Notes under the pieces: model-generated
Database searches by the model: none
Told to the model about the DNA's origin: nothing
Seen by the model: only the letters and a program-made list of their open reading frames with translations
Shown: positions 8,071-14,891 of the stretch, one piece after another
Numbering within the stretch: the stretch's first letter is position 1
Layout: the number at the start of each line of letters is the position of its first letter
Translations under genes and position numbers: made by a program
Source of the DNA: Legionellales bacterium
GTDB lineage: Bacteria > Pseudomonadota > Gammaproteobacteria > Berkiellales > Berkiellaceae
Reading direction: 5' to 3'
Assembly (NCBI GenBank): GCA_023266435.1
Contig: JAHFQF010000014.1
Coordinates: 1-20,314 of the forward strand
DNA length: 20,314 nucleotides

Positions 8071-8343
8071 TTGGCTAACACTAAGCAAGCTACTAAGCGC
8101 GCCCGTCAAGCAGAAAAAAGACGCCAAAATAATCGTTGGCAGAAAACTCGTGCACTTACTCATATTAAACACGTCCTTGAAGCGATTGAAAAGGGTGATA
8201 AAGAGTTGGCCACTACTGCCTATCGAGCAGCTTCATCCATCCTTGATCGTTTGGCTCAAAAAGGCATTATTCACAAAAATAAAGCAGCCAGACATAAGAG
8301 CCGTTTGAATGGCCACGTAAAGGCAATGACTGTTCCTGCCTAA
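8071..8343 (+). CDS. rpsT: Small ribosomal subunit protein bS20
   Basis: S20 is a primary 16S rRNA-binding protein of the 30S subunit. The 90-residue reading starts MANTKQATKRARQAEKRRQ, the expected lysine- and arginine-rich N-terminal helix, and continues as three helices with the end KAARHKSRLNGHVKAM, all typical. The start is TTG at 8071. E. coli rpsT also uses UUG, and that weak start is part of its autoregulation, so the same control may apply here. The gene is alone on the plus strand, divergent from murJ and convergent with obgE, with 124 bases to the obgE stop. In Pseudomonas a proB-obg pair follows in the neighbourhood; proB is not seen here. Confidence 0.97.
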   Translation: MANTKQATKRARQAEKRRQNNRWQKTRALTHIKHVLEAIEKGDKELATTAYRAASSILDRLAQKGIIHKNKAARHKSRLNGHVKAMTVPA

Positions 8344-8378
8344 TCCTACGCTCTCACGCCGACCTATATTTTTTCTCA

Positions 8379-8401
8379 GCCTGCGGTATTTGTACGCAGG
8401 C
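8379..8401. other. Hairpin between rpsT and obgE
   Basis: GCCTGCG (8379-8385) and CGCAGGC (8395-8401) form a perfect 7-base stem around a 9-base loop, in the gap between the convergent genes rpsT and obgE. There is no T-run after the stem in either direction; the T-run lies on its 5' side on the plus strand. It may mark or protect the rpsT transcript end, but it is not a classic intrinsic terminator. Confidence 0.4.
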
Positions 8402-8467
8402 GGGAATTCCAAACCAACCAAATATCAACTGAAAAATACTAGCCAGGCAAAATAGACCATCAACACG

Positions 8468-9556
8468 TTAATTATTATCACTATTATTTTCTGAGCACTG
8501 ATCTGATTGCTGCGCCTCATCTTCCGCTGCTTTTTCTTGCTCTGCTTTCAGATTTTTAGCCACAGCCTCACATAAAGCATCCACTAAATCTTGAGTTCCT
8601 GCTTTAGTCAAAGCAGACAGGAAAAAATAGCGTCCTGTCCATTGCAGTCTATTCAAGATATCTTGGCAGTGATTTTCGATTTGATCAGGGGCAATATAAT
8701 CTATCTTATTCAATACGACCCAACGCTCTTTTTCTGCCAATGCGGTATCGTATTTTTCAAGCTCTCTTACAATACACTGTGCATTGCTAACAGGATCGCT
8801 GCCATCAATCGGCATGACGTCAATGACATGCAACAACAGTTTGACCCGCGACAAATGTCGTAAAAATTTGTCTCCTAGACCATGCCCCTCAGATGCGCCC
8901 TCAATCAAACCTGGAATGTCTGCAACCACAACGCCGGTAATGCCATCTTTAGTCACAACACCCAAATGTGGATGCAACGTGGTAAAGGGGTAATCAGCGA
9001 CTTTAGGAGTTGCTTTAGAAATAGCGCGTATTAATGTGGACTTACCGGCATTTGGTAGCCCCAAGAGCCCTACATCTGCTAACACTTGTAACTCGAGCAA
9101 CAGTTGGCGTGCTTCACCAGCCGTTCCTCTTGTAAATTTTCGGGGCGCTCTATTTACGGAAGATTTAAAATGCACATTACCCAAACCACGATCACCACCT
9201 TGTGCCACAATGATTTTTTGTCCTGGTTGAGTAATATCTCCGATGATTTCATCTGTTTCTAAATCTTTGACCACAGTGCCAATTGGCACCTCAATAATAC
9301 AATCGCTACCAGCATGGCCTGTCTGCTGTTTACCACGACCATTTTCACCATTTTTCGCATGAAATTTACGTTGATAACGAAAAGCCACTAATGTGTTGAG
9401 GTTATGTGTACCCACTAGGTAGACATCGCCACCCTTACCACCATCTCCCCCATTAGGCCCGCCGAAAGGAATATACTTCTCTCGACGAAAGCTAGCAGAG
9501 CCATCTCCACCCTTACCTGCATGGACCCATATTGTTGCTTCATCTACGAATTTCAC
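8468..9556 (-). CDS. obgE: Obg-family GTPase (ObgE/CgtA)
   Basis: ObgE is an essential GTPase that acts in late 50S subunit assembly and links ribosome status to stress responses. The 362-residue protein has the glycine-rich Obg fold at about residues 1-158 (AGKGGDGSASFRREKYIPFG, GGDGGKGGDV) and then the GTPase domain. G1 is GLPNAGKS at 166-173, G3 is DIPG at 213-216 within DIPGLIEGASEGHGLG, G4 is NKID at 283-286, and G5 is SAL near 314. The tail from about 335 is acidic and low in complexity, as usual. The start is GTG at 9556-9554 with a weak ribosome binding site. It follows rpmA as in many Proteobacteria, but a strong hairpin terminator lies between them. Confidence 0.98.
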   Translation of the reverse strand: MKFVDEATIWVHAGKGGDGSASFRREKYIPFGGPNGGDGGKGGDVYLVGTHNLNTLVAFRYQRKFHAKNGENGRGKQQTGHAGSDCIIEVPIGTVVKDLETDEIIGDITQPGQKIIVAQGGDRGLGNVHFKSSVNRAPRKFTRGTAGEARQLLLELQVLADVGLLGLPNAGKSTLIRAISKATPKVADYPFTTLHPHLGVVTKDGITGVVVADIPGLIEGASEGHGLGDKFLRHLSRVKLLLHVIDVMPIDGSDPVSNAQCIVRELEKYDTALAEKERWVVLNKIDYIAPDQIENHCQDILNRLQWTGRYFFLSALTKAGTQDLVDALCEAVAKNLKAEQEKAAEDEAQQSDQCSENNSDNN

Positions 9557-9580
9557 GTTATTACCATCCAGAACAGATAA

Positions 9581-9603
9581 AAAAACCCCAATGAGGGGTT
9601 TTT
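9581..9603 (-). terminator. Intrinsic terminator after rpmA, just before obgE
   Basis: AAAAACCCC and GGGGTTTTT form a perfect 9-base stem around a 5-base loop (9590-9594). On the minus strand the GGGG is followed by seven T residues, which is a textbook Rho-independent terminator for rplU-rpmA. The plus strand also ends GGGGTTTTT, so it could work in both directions. It ends only 24 bases before the obgE start. Confidence 0.88.
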
Positions 9604-9672
9604 ATAAGATTTATGCAAAGCATGAGCAGCGCTCAGTTTAACCGCACCACCTACGCAGCAGGCACTTAAACT

Positions 9673-9945
9673 TTATACAAGCTCGATTTCAACTGGTTGT
9701 ATAGAAACAATGCGACGATTTTTCTCGCCACCTTTGCTGAAACAAACCAAGCCTGTTGCTTTAGCGAATAATGTGTCATCACCACCACGACCAACAAAAC
9801 AGCCTGGGTGGAATTTTGTGCCCCGTTGGCGAACGATAATCGTTCCAGCAGTCACAAGTTGACCACCATAACGTTTAATACCTAAATACTTTGGGTTAGA
9901 GGTGCGGCCGTTTCTGGTACTACCGCCTGCTTTTTTGTGTGCCAT
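9673..9945 (-). CDS. rpmA: Large ribosomal subunit protein bL27
   Basis: L27 sits near the peptidyl-transferase centre of the 50S subunit, with its N-terminal tail reaching the tRNA acceptor ends. The 90-residue protein begins MAHKKAGGSTRNGR and contains IIVRQRGTKFHPG and TLFAKATG, all family hallmarks. It has no Firmicutes-type N-terminal extension. The middle and C-terminal parts are more divergent than in E. coli, for example GCFVGRGGDDT and KGGEKNRRIVSI. It lies 31 bases after rplU, in the usual rplU-rpmA order, and is followed by a strong terminator. Confidence 0.98.
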   Translation of the reverse strand: MAHKKAGGSTRNGRTSNPKYLGIKRYGGQLVTAGTIIVRQRGTKFHPGCFVGRGGDDTLFAKATGLVCFSKGGEKNRRIVSIQPVEIELV

Positions 9946-9976
9946 GATTCACCTACTCGATTCGAAAAATAATTGA

Positions 9977-10291
9977 TTAAGCGGCTTTAATATCAACAAC
10001 TTTAATCGCAGTATAGTCTTGGCGATGGCCTTGCTTACGACGATAGTTTTTACGACGCTTAAATTTAATAATGGTGATTTTTTCGCCGCGTCCTTGAGAA
10101 ACCACTTCCACAACGACTTGTGCGCCTTTTACAAAAGGTTCGCCAACTTTAACGGAATCGCCTTCGCCGACCAACAAAATTTGATCGAAAGAAAGCGTAT
10201 CTCCCATTTCAGCAGCTAGCTTCTCAACTCTAATCACATCACCTTTTTGGATGCGATGTTGTTTGCCACCGCTTTCGAAAACCGCATACAT
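9977..10291 (-). CDS. rplU: Large ribosomal subunit protein bL21
   Basis: L21 binds 23S rRNA in the 50S subunit. I start at ATG 10291-10289, giving 104 residues that begin MYAVFESGGKQHRI, as the family does; the in-frame ATG four codons upstream would add residues not seen in L21 and lacks a ribosome binding site. The body KVGEPFVKGAQVVVEVVSQ and the C-terminal FKRRKNYRRKQGHRQDYT are characteristic. It is the first gene of the rplU-rpmA unit, with a promoter at 10356-10384 and a leader of about 58 bases. Confidence 0.97.
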   Translation of the reverse strand: MYAVFESGGKQHRIQKGDVIRVEKLAAEMGDTLSFDQILLVGEGDSVKVGEPFVKGAQVVVEVVSQGRGEKITIIKFKRRKNYRRKQGHRQDYTAIKVVDIKAA

Positions 10292-10297
10292 AACATG

Positions 10298-10301
10298 CTC
10301 C
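10298..10301 (-). promoter_or_regulatory. Shine-Dalgarno sequence that fixes the rplU start
   Basis: GGAG on the minus strand ends 6 bases before ATG at 10291. It overlaps the upstream in-frame ATG, so that upstream codon cannot use it. Confidence 0.75.
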
Positions 10302-10311
10302 ATTTGAACAA

Positions 10312-10326
10312 CTAACTTAAAAAGTT
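10312..10326 (-). promoter_or_regulatory. Small inverted repeat in the rplU leader
   Basis: TAACTT and AAGTTA form a 6-base stem with a 3-base loop, inside the predicted rplU leader and about 10 bases before its Shine-Dalgarno sequence. It could modulate translation, but an A/T-rich repeat of this size can arise by chance. Confidence 0.25.
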
Positions 10327-10355
10327 AAATAAATAGCCCGCAACTAAGAGGTGCA

Positions 10356-10384
10356 ATTTTACGTCAAGGACCGGCAAAGCGCAA
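10356..10384 (-). promoter_or_regulatory. Probable rplU-rpmA promoter
   Basis: On the minus strand, TTGCGC (10379-10384) and TAAAAT (10356-10361) are separated by 17 bases. Transcription would begin near 10349. It is in the 260-base region between the divergent rplU and ispB genes, which otherwise holds only the ispB promoter and short imperfect repeats. Confidence 0.55.
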
Positions 10385-10487
10385 GCACCTTAACCAAGTT
10401 CAGAGAAATCCTGGTATTTTTAGTTTTCAACCCCATATAGTAAGGTTTCTGGGCAACCGGCCGAGCACAAGCCCTCGGTTTAGGTTC

Positions 10488-10516
10488 TTGAGCTTTCTTT
10501 AAATTAACCGTATAGT
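10488..10516 (+). promoter_or_regulatory. ispB promoter
   Basis: TTGAGC (10488-10493), a 17-base spacer and TATAGT (10511-10516) make a good sigma70-type promoter. Transcription would begin near 10523, leaving a leader of about 29 bases before the ispB ATG. Confidence 0.72.
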
Positions 10517-10551
10517 GCTGCTGTTATCTATTTCCCAAACGATGGCGCTTC

Positions 10552-11520
10552 ATGGATTTACAATCAATTCAGCAGTTATTAGCCTCTCCTTTAGCAGAAA
10601 TTGAAAGCTTGCTCATGCAATCCTTTCATACCAAAGCCGGACTCATCAATGAGTTAACTGCTTATACAGTTCATAGTGGCGGCAAGCGCCTACGCCCAAT
10701 ACTTAGCTTACTAACCAGTTATTCGTGTGGTTATCACGGTCCTAATGCTATCACGTTGGCTGCCATTATCGAGTATATACACACGGCGACTTTACTACAT
10801 GATGATGTGGTGGATGGTTCCGAGCAGCGACGCGCTAAACCCACCGCAAACTGCATCTGGAGCAACCCAGCCAGTGTCTTGGTCGGTGACTTTCTCTATT
10901 CACGCGCTTTTCAAATGATGGTCTCCGTGAACGATATGCGCATATTAGATGTCATGGCTAATACAACCAATAAAATTGCTGAGGGTGAAATTCTACAACT
11001 GATGAATCGTCATAACCCTCATCTCGGTTTACATGACTACTTGGAAATCATTCACGCCAAAACAGCAAAACTGTTTGAGGCGGCAACCATGCTAGGCGCT
11101 ATATTAGCCAATCAACCTCAGCCTCTGGTCGCACAATGGGGCCGATTCGGCCTACATTTAGGCGTCGCATTTCAAATGATTGATGATTTGCTCGACTATG
11201 TTGCACCTGAGGACGTGTTGGGCAAAAATTTAGGGGATGACTTAGCCGAAGGAAAGATGACTTTACCTTTAATCTTCTTACTTGAAAACGGAACTCCTGC
11301 GCAACAACAGTTGGTCACCAAGGCTATTTCTCAAGGAAAAACAGATGCCTTACCGCCACTGATCGATGCCATAAAGACCTCTGGTGCATTGGAATATGCT
11401 CGCCAATTAGCAGATAAAGAAATTCAACTCGCCAAAGCAGCTCTACCAGATCTGCCTGACTCGCCTTATTTTCAAGCACTACAGGCTTTATGCCAATTAA
11501 CTATCAATCGGCAATACTAA
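10552..11520 (+). CDS. ispB: Trans-polyprenyl diphosphate synthase (octaprenyl type)
   Basis: IspB extends FPP with IPP units to make the all-trans side chain of ubiquinone or menaquinone. The 322 residues align well with E. coli IspB throughout. The first aspartate-rich motif is HDDVVD at residues 83-88 (D84, D85, D88), followed by R93/R94. The second is IDDLLDY with D211, D212 and D215. The residues just before the first motif (TATLL) have an alanine at position -5, which fits a long-chain synthase rather than an FPP synthase. The start ATG has no strong Shine-Dalgarno sequence. The gene runs into purK tail to tail with a 24-base overlap. Exact chain length cannot be read from the sequence. 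Confidence 0.95.
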   Translation: MDLQSIQQLLASPLAEIESLLMQSFHTKAGLINELTAYTVHSGGKRLRPILSLLTSYSCGYHGPNAITLAAIIEYIHTATLLHDDVVDGSEQRRAKPTANCIWSNPASVLVGDFLYSRAFQMMVSVNDMRILDVMANTTNKIAEGEILQLMNRHNPHLGLHDYLEIIHAKTAKLFEAATMLGAILANQPQPLVAQWGRFGLHLGVAFQMIDDLLDYVAPEDVLGKNLGDDLAEGKMTLPLIFLLENGTPAQQQLVTKAISQGKTDALPPLIDAIKTSGALEYARQLADKEIQLAKAALPDLPDSPYFQALQALCQLTINRQY

Positions 11521-12606
11521 CTGTTTGATTGCAGTGACTGTGTCTGAAAAAACGTTTTCATCATTCGTCGCAACAGTAACATGCCCTACTTTACGATTAG
11601 GCTGTACCGATTTGCCATACCAATGTAAATGCGCAGCAGGAAACTGCAGGATTTGTTGGGGATCAACAGACTGCCCCACAATGTTTATCATGGCAACATG
11701 CGTATAACGTAAAGTGGGTGTATGTATCGGTAAGCCTACTAAGGCCCGCACATGCTGCTCAAATTGATTATAATCGAATCCCTCTATGGTGAGATGTCCT
11801 GAATTATGCACGCGAGGCGCCAACTCATTGACTAACAACACGCCCTGAGGATCAACAAAGAACTCTATGGTCAACACCCCAGTATAATCAAAATAATCAA
11901 GCAGTCGATGAGCAATACGTTCTGCCTGCGGTTGTAATGCGGCGAGCCACTGGGAGTCCATGACTCGAGAGCAGTATAAAATACCTGACTGATGTTCATT
12001 TTGCATGAGTGGATAAAAAACGACTTTTCCTAAGCGATCACGAACGGCAATCAAAGAGCATTCAAATTGAAAATTTACTTTTTTCTCAGCAATCAAAGCT
12101 TGGCCCTCTAATGCTGCCCAAGCTGCTCTGATTTTAGCGGAGTCTGCAATACGTCGCTGACCTTTGCCATCGTAGCCTAAGGCCACTGTTTTAACGATAA
12201 TTTCGCCCGAGAGTGTTTTAAATGCTGTTTGCAGATCAGTTTCTGTGTGTATTTCGAAAAAAGGTGCAACTGGAATCTGCAATTGCTGACAGAGTCTTTT
12301 TTCAGCAAGGCGATTTTGGCATACTGCCAATGCTTTGGCGCTTGGGATAACTGCTTTTTTATGCGCAATTCGCTCCACCAATGCATGGGGCACATTTTCG
12401 GTTTCAAAGGTGACTACCTCTACTGCTTCCAAAAAGGTATCTAGCGCTTTGTCCCCTGTGGCAACTGGAGAGTCATATGGGGGAATCACACAAAAATACG
12501 CTTCAGTACGCATATCCCAAAATCGGAAATCTACGCCTAATGCTAGTCCATGAATGGCTAACATTCGCCCTAGCTGACCATAACCCATCACGCCAATCGT
12601 TGTCAT
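11497..12606 (-). CDS. purK: N5-carboxyaminoimidazole ribonucleotide synthase
   Basis: PurK is an ATP-grasp enzyme that makes N5-CAIR from AIR, bicarbonate and ATP in purine synthesis. The 369 residues are close to the 355 of E. coli. The N-terminal Rossmann-like part has IGVMGYGQLGRMLA; VVTFETENVP is the conserved motif of the family. The ATP-grasp core contains IIVKTVALGYDGKGQ and the metal-binding C-terminal segment ELAPRVHNSGHLTIEG. The ATG overlaps the purE stop as ATGA, so the pair is translationally coupled. Its 3' end overlaps ispB by 24 bases on the opposite strand. Confidence 0.97.
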   Translation of the reverse strand: MTTIGVMGYGQLGRMLAIHGLALGVDFRFWDMRTEAYFCVIPPYDSPVATGDKALDTFLEAVEVVTFETENVPHALVERIAHKKAVIPSAKALAVCQNRLAEKRLCQQLQIPVAPFFEIHTETDLQTAFKTLSGEIIVKTVALGYDGKGQRRIADSAKIRAAWAALEGQALIAEKKVNFQFECSLIAVRDRLGKVVFYPLMQNEHQSGILYCSRVMDSQWLAALQPQAERIAHRLLDYFDYTGVLTIEFFVDPQGVLLVNELAPRVHNSGHLTIEGFDYNQFEQHVRALVGLPIHTPTLRYTHVAMINIVGQSVDPQQILQFPAAHLHWYGKSVQPNRKVGHVTVATNDENVFSDTVTAIKQLVLPIDS

Positions 12607-13097
12607 TTTTTCTCTACTTGAGGATTAGGATGATCCAAGACCGCCTTCGTTTGCTCTTGCCGGAATGCATCTAATCGCTCGAATAAAGCTTCATTACTTA
12701 ACGAAAGAATTTGAGTCGCTAATAAAGCAGCATTTTTAGCACCAGCTATCCCGATGGCTAAGGTGGCCACAGGCACGCCGGCAGGCATCTGTACAATAGA
12801 CAGCAATGAATCTAGCCCATTTAAATGCTGACTGGGAACAGGTACACCCAAGACAGGTAGAAGCGTTTTAGCTGCTATCATACCTGGCAAATGTGCAGCG
12901 CCCCCTGCTCCGGCAATAATCACTTGAATACCTCGGCCCGCAGCGGACTCTGCATAATGAAATAATTTATCGGGGGTGCGATGCGCAGAGACGACCTCAG
13001 CCTCGTAAGGTACATTTAGTTCCTCTAAAATTTGCGCGGCATGTTGCAAAGTAGACCAATCACTTTGTGAACCCATCACGATACCAACTTGAACCAC
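12603..13097 (-). CDS. purE: N5-carboxyaminoimidazole ribonucleotide mutase
   Basis: PurE (class I) converts N5-CAIR to CAIR, the step after PurK, and works as an octamer. The 164 residues show MGSQSDW, the active-site segment VSAHRTPDK with H39, and AGAGGAAHLPGMIAAKTLLP, all diagnostic. The start is GTG at 13097-13095; AGGGGG (13103-13108) ends 5 bases before it. The next ATG would remove the first beta strand. It is the first gene of purEK and has its own promoter in the gap before the deaminase gene. Confidence 0.97.
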   Translation of the reverse strand: MVQVGIVMGSQSDWSTLQHAAQILEELNVPYEAEVVSAHRTPDKLFHYAESAAGRGIQVIIAGAGGAAHLPGMIAAKTLLPVLGVPVPSQHLNGLDSLLSIVQMPAGVPVATLAIGIAGAKNAALLATQILSLSNEALFERLDAFRQEQTKAVLDHPNPQVEKK

Positions 13098-13110
13098 CCT
13101 TGCCCCCTAC

Positions 13111-13127
13111 TCTCTTACTAAAAGAGA
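13111..13127 (-). promoter_or_regulatory. Inverted repeat at the purE transcription start
   Basis: TCTCTT and AAGAGA form perfect 6-base arms around a 5-base centre. The repeat covers the predicted transcription start of purEK (near 13122), a usual place for an operator or a leader hairpin. It does not resemble the E. coli PurR box, so no regulator can be named. Confidence 0.3.
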
Positions 13128-13128
13128 A

Positions 13129-13157
13129 ATCATATACCCTTCCCGAGCAACCGACAA
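13129..13157 (-). promoter_or_regulatory. purEK promoter
   Basis: On the minus strand, TTGTCG (13152-13157), a 17-base spacer and TATGAT (13129-13134) form a good sigma70-type promoter. The leader would be about 25 bases. It lies in the 109-base gap after the deaminase gene, so purEK can be expressed independently of it. Confidence 0.68.
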
Positions 13158-13206
13158 CTCCTCGTAAGCATTCGTGCTAGTAAGTCGCAGAATAGTGACA
13201 ATTACC

Positions 13207-13674
13207 CTAATAAATAGCGCCCTCTTTTTCCTGCCAGGTCTTAAAAAGACCCTCACATTGTACTGGGCAATAGCCAGTTTGGATTTTGATCATTTTCTTA
13301 GTATCTGGCAAAGCAAGTTGCTCATAAAACAAAGCATCATCAAATCCATACTGTGCAGCCACTTGACGGCTAACCCCCACCACCACAGTAGGAATGCGCG
13401 CCCATAAAATAGCAGCGAGGCACATCGGGCAGGGCTCTGCAGTGGTATAGAGCGTGCACGCTGAAAGAACATGGTTACCTAATACTTTTGATGCTTTTCG
13501 GATAGCATTCATTTCTGCATGACACGTCGGATCGCGATCTTTCAGGACTGTATTGTGCCCTGTTGCTATGACTTTAGCGTCCATCACAATAGCAGCACCA
13601 AAGGGCCCGCCTTCTCCTTTAATAATTCCTTCTTGAGCTGATTCAACAGCTGCTAGCATGGCATGCTCTAGCAT
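13207..13674 (-). CDS. Purine (guanine-type) deaminase of the CDA/TadA fold
   Basis: This zinc-dependent deaminase has 155 residues. The zinc motif is TCHAEMNAIRKA with H52 and proton-shuttling E54, and AEPCPMCLAAI with C82 and C85. GGPFGAAIV near residue 22, and DPTCHAE followed by KVLG, make it much closer to the B. subtilis GuaD type of guanine deaminase than to the tRNA deaminase TadA. It would convert guanine to xanthine and ammonia in the cytosol, though related members act on other bases or nucleosides. The AGGGGG sequence about 8 bases before the ATG is a strong ribosome binding site. It lies 33 bases after the peroxiredoxin-like fusion gene, probably co-transcribed with it, and upstream of purEK. 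Confidence 0.88.
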   Translation of the reverse strand: MLEHAMLAAVESAQEGIIKGEGGPFGAAIVMDAKVIATGHNTVLKDRDPTCHAEMNAIRKASKVLGNHVLSACTLYTTAEPCPMCLAAILWARIPTVVVGVSRQVAAQYGFDDALFYEQLALPDTKKMIKIQTGYCPVQCEGLFKTWQEKEGAIY

Positions 13675-13707
13675 TCCTTGGCCCCCTTCATTTCAATCCT
13701 TGGCTTG

Positions 13708-14808
13708 TTATAACATCACATCCGCAATGAACGAATTACTTGGTGGCTCACTTGTGCCAGGCTCAGTTTTAGCTTCTGCTTTTTTATCGATTGCTTTGAC
13801 AGAGAAGAAAGTTACATATAAGAGTGGATTGCCTTTGAGTATGGGATTAAAGCGATAAAATAAACTTGCAGAAAAAACTAAAGCATCACCCGATCTAACT
13901 TGATAAGTGGCATTGTTAAATTGTGGAAAGACCACTTGTCCACCTTCAAGACGCTCTCGACTCAGGTGGCAGAGCATGACAAAATCTCGTTCTGACTCAC
14001 TGTCTGCGCGTTCAAAATGCACTTTATCTGGTACTGGCCAGTGTGTTTTTGATATCAAGCGTGCACGCTCCATGATTAATTCGCCCTTAGTGCCAAACAC
14101 TTTATACAACATAGGAGGAATACGCTGTATAATTTTTCTTTTCACTGCCTCATACAAAGTTAATTCGTAATTTTCGGGTAAATTTGTAGTTTTATTGGAC
14201 TGCGTTGCATGGTACAGCTGAGACAAGTTATCGCACAATGGCATCTCAAAAAGCTTAGGTATAATTAAGGCAGGCGCTTGATTTTGAATGTCTTGTGTAG
14301 GCACTGGTGAAAACAACCCTGGCAAAACAGTCACTAAAGACTCTATGTGTGCATTGGCATCAGAAGGTTCGTCTGACCAGTGGATTCTCGCGTAAGCGTC
14401 TATCACATAGGAGATGCGTTTGATTTCCAATTCATCCACACCCCCCATATTTTGCCAGTGTGCATTTCCGATATTTCTTGCAATCACACATTCTTTATCT
14501 AGAAAAATCTGAAAAGGAAATGCATGTTTAAAATCTTCCTTGTTAAAGGTAAGAGGATGAGGGCAAATGGCAATCACTTCAAACCCTAATTGCTTAATTT
14601 TTTCATAGTGCTTTGCATACACTTGCAGCAATCGCTGACATTTCTCATTATGAATATCTAAAAAATAAAACAATATCAGTGGTTTTTTGGAGACAAAATC
14701 CAATAAGTGTAGTTTCTTATCTTCGAGTGTATAAAAAGACATTCTTAAGGAAAGTACATCCCCTACGGAGACATCACGAATTTTCTTATCTGCTGCATTC
14801 TGATCCAT
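13708..14808 (-). CDS. Peroxiredoxin-like / 2OG-Fe(II) oxygenase-like fusion, active sites degenerate
   Basis: The 366 residues form two recognisable parts. Residues about 10-165 follow the AhpC/TSA (BCP-type) peroxiredoxin fold: LILFYFLDIHNEKC, GFEVIAICP, and KRISYVIDAYARI. C57 lines up with the peroxidatic cysteine of BCP, but the conserved Pro and Thr of the P-x-x-x-T-x-x-C motif are L50 and N54. Residues about 178-337 resemble the prolyl-4-hydroxylase-like 2OG-Fe(II) oxygenase domain that is fused to such peroxiredoxins in some bacteria (LEGGQVVFPQF, SGDALVFSASLFY). There the metal-binding HxD seems to be R-A-D (only D269 kept), the distal His is Y318 and the 2OG-binding Arg is P328. The tail is charged and low in complexity. 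No signal peptide or membrane segment is seen. It is probably a binding or regulatory pseudoenzyme; I cannot name its function. Confidence 0.75.
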   Translation of the reverse strand: MDQNAADKKIRDVSVGDVLSLRMSFYTLEDKKLHLLDFVSKKPLILFYFLDIHNEKCQRLLQVYAKHYEKIKQLGFEVIAICPHPLTFNKEDFKHAFPFQIFLDKECVIARNIGNAHWQNMGGVDELEIKRISYVIDAYARIHWSDEPSDANAHIESLVTVLPGLFSPVPTQDIQNQAPALIIPKLFEMPLCDNLSQLYHATQSNKTTNLPENYELTLYEAVKRKIIQRIPPMLYKVFGTKGELIMERARLISKTHWPVPDKVHFERADSESERDFVMLCHLSRERLEGGQVVFPQFNNATYQVRSGDALVFSASLFYRFNPILKGNPLLYVTFFSVKAIDKKAEAKTEPGTSEPPSNSFIADVML

Positions 14809-14853
14809 GTTAAATCATTCCTTTATAACTCGAGGGTTTGTACTATATCAGCA

Positions 14854-14891
14854 CCCAGCAACAGTTACTTTTTTAAGTCTCTCTTGCTGGG
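14854..14891. repeat. Inverted repeat between ung and the fusion gene
   Basis: CCCAGCAA (14854-14861) and TTGCTGGG (14884-14891) are perfect 8-base arms around a 22-base centre, in the 118-base gap upstream of the fusion gene. There is no T-run after the stem on either strand, so it is not an intrinsic terminator. It could be an operator or an RNA structure in the fusion-gene leader. Confidence 0.45.

Noticed and set aside
8379..8401. rpsT/obgE hairpin as an intrinsic terminator
   Set aside because: The stem is good but no T-run follows it on either strand, so I list it only as a hairpin.
10440..10480. Terminator-like stem AACCG...CTCGGTT in the rplU-ispB gap
   Set aside because: Pairing needs a 3-base bulge, no T-run follows, and there is no gene ending nearby that needs it.
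13150..13206. Terminator after the deaminase gene
   Set aside because: Only a 4-base stem with a CGAA/TTCG loop is visible, and no T-run.
13207..13674. Calling the deaminase TadA (tRNA adenosine deaminase)
   Set aside because: The GGPFGAAIV, DPTCHAE and KVLG context matches GuaD-type enzymes; TadA proteins have EVPVGA and a different C-terminus.
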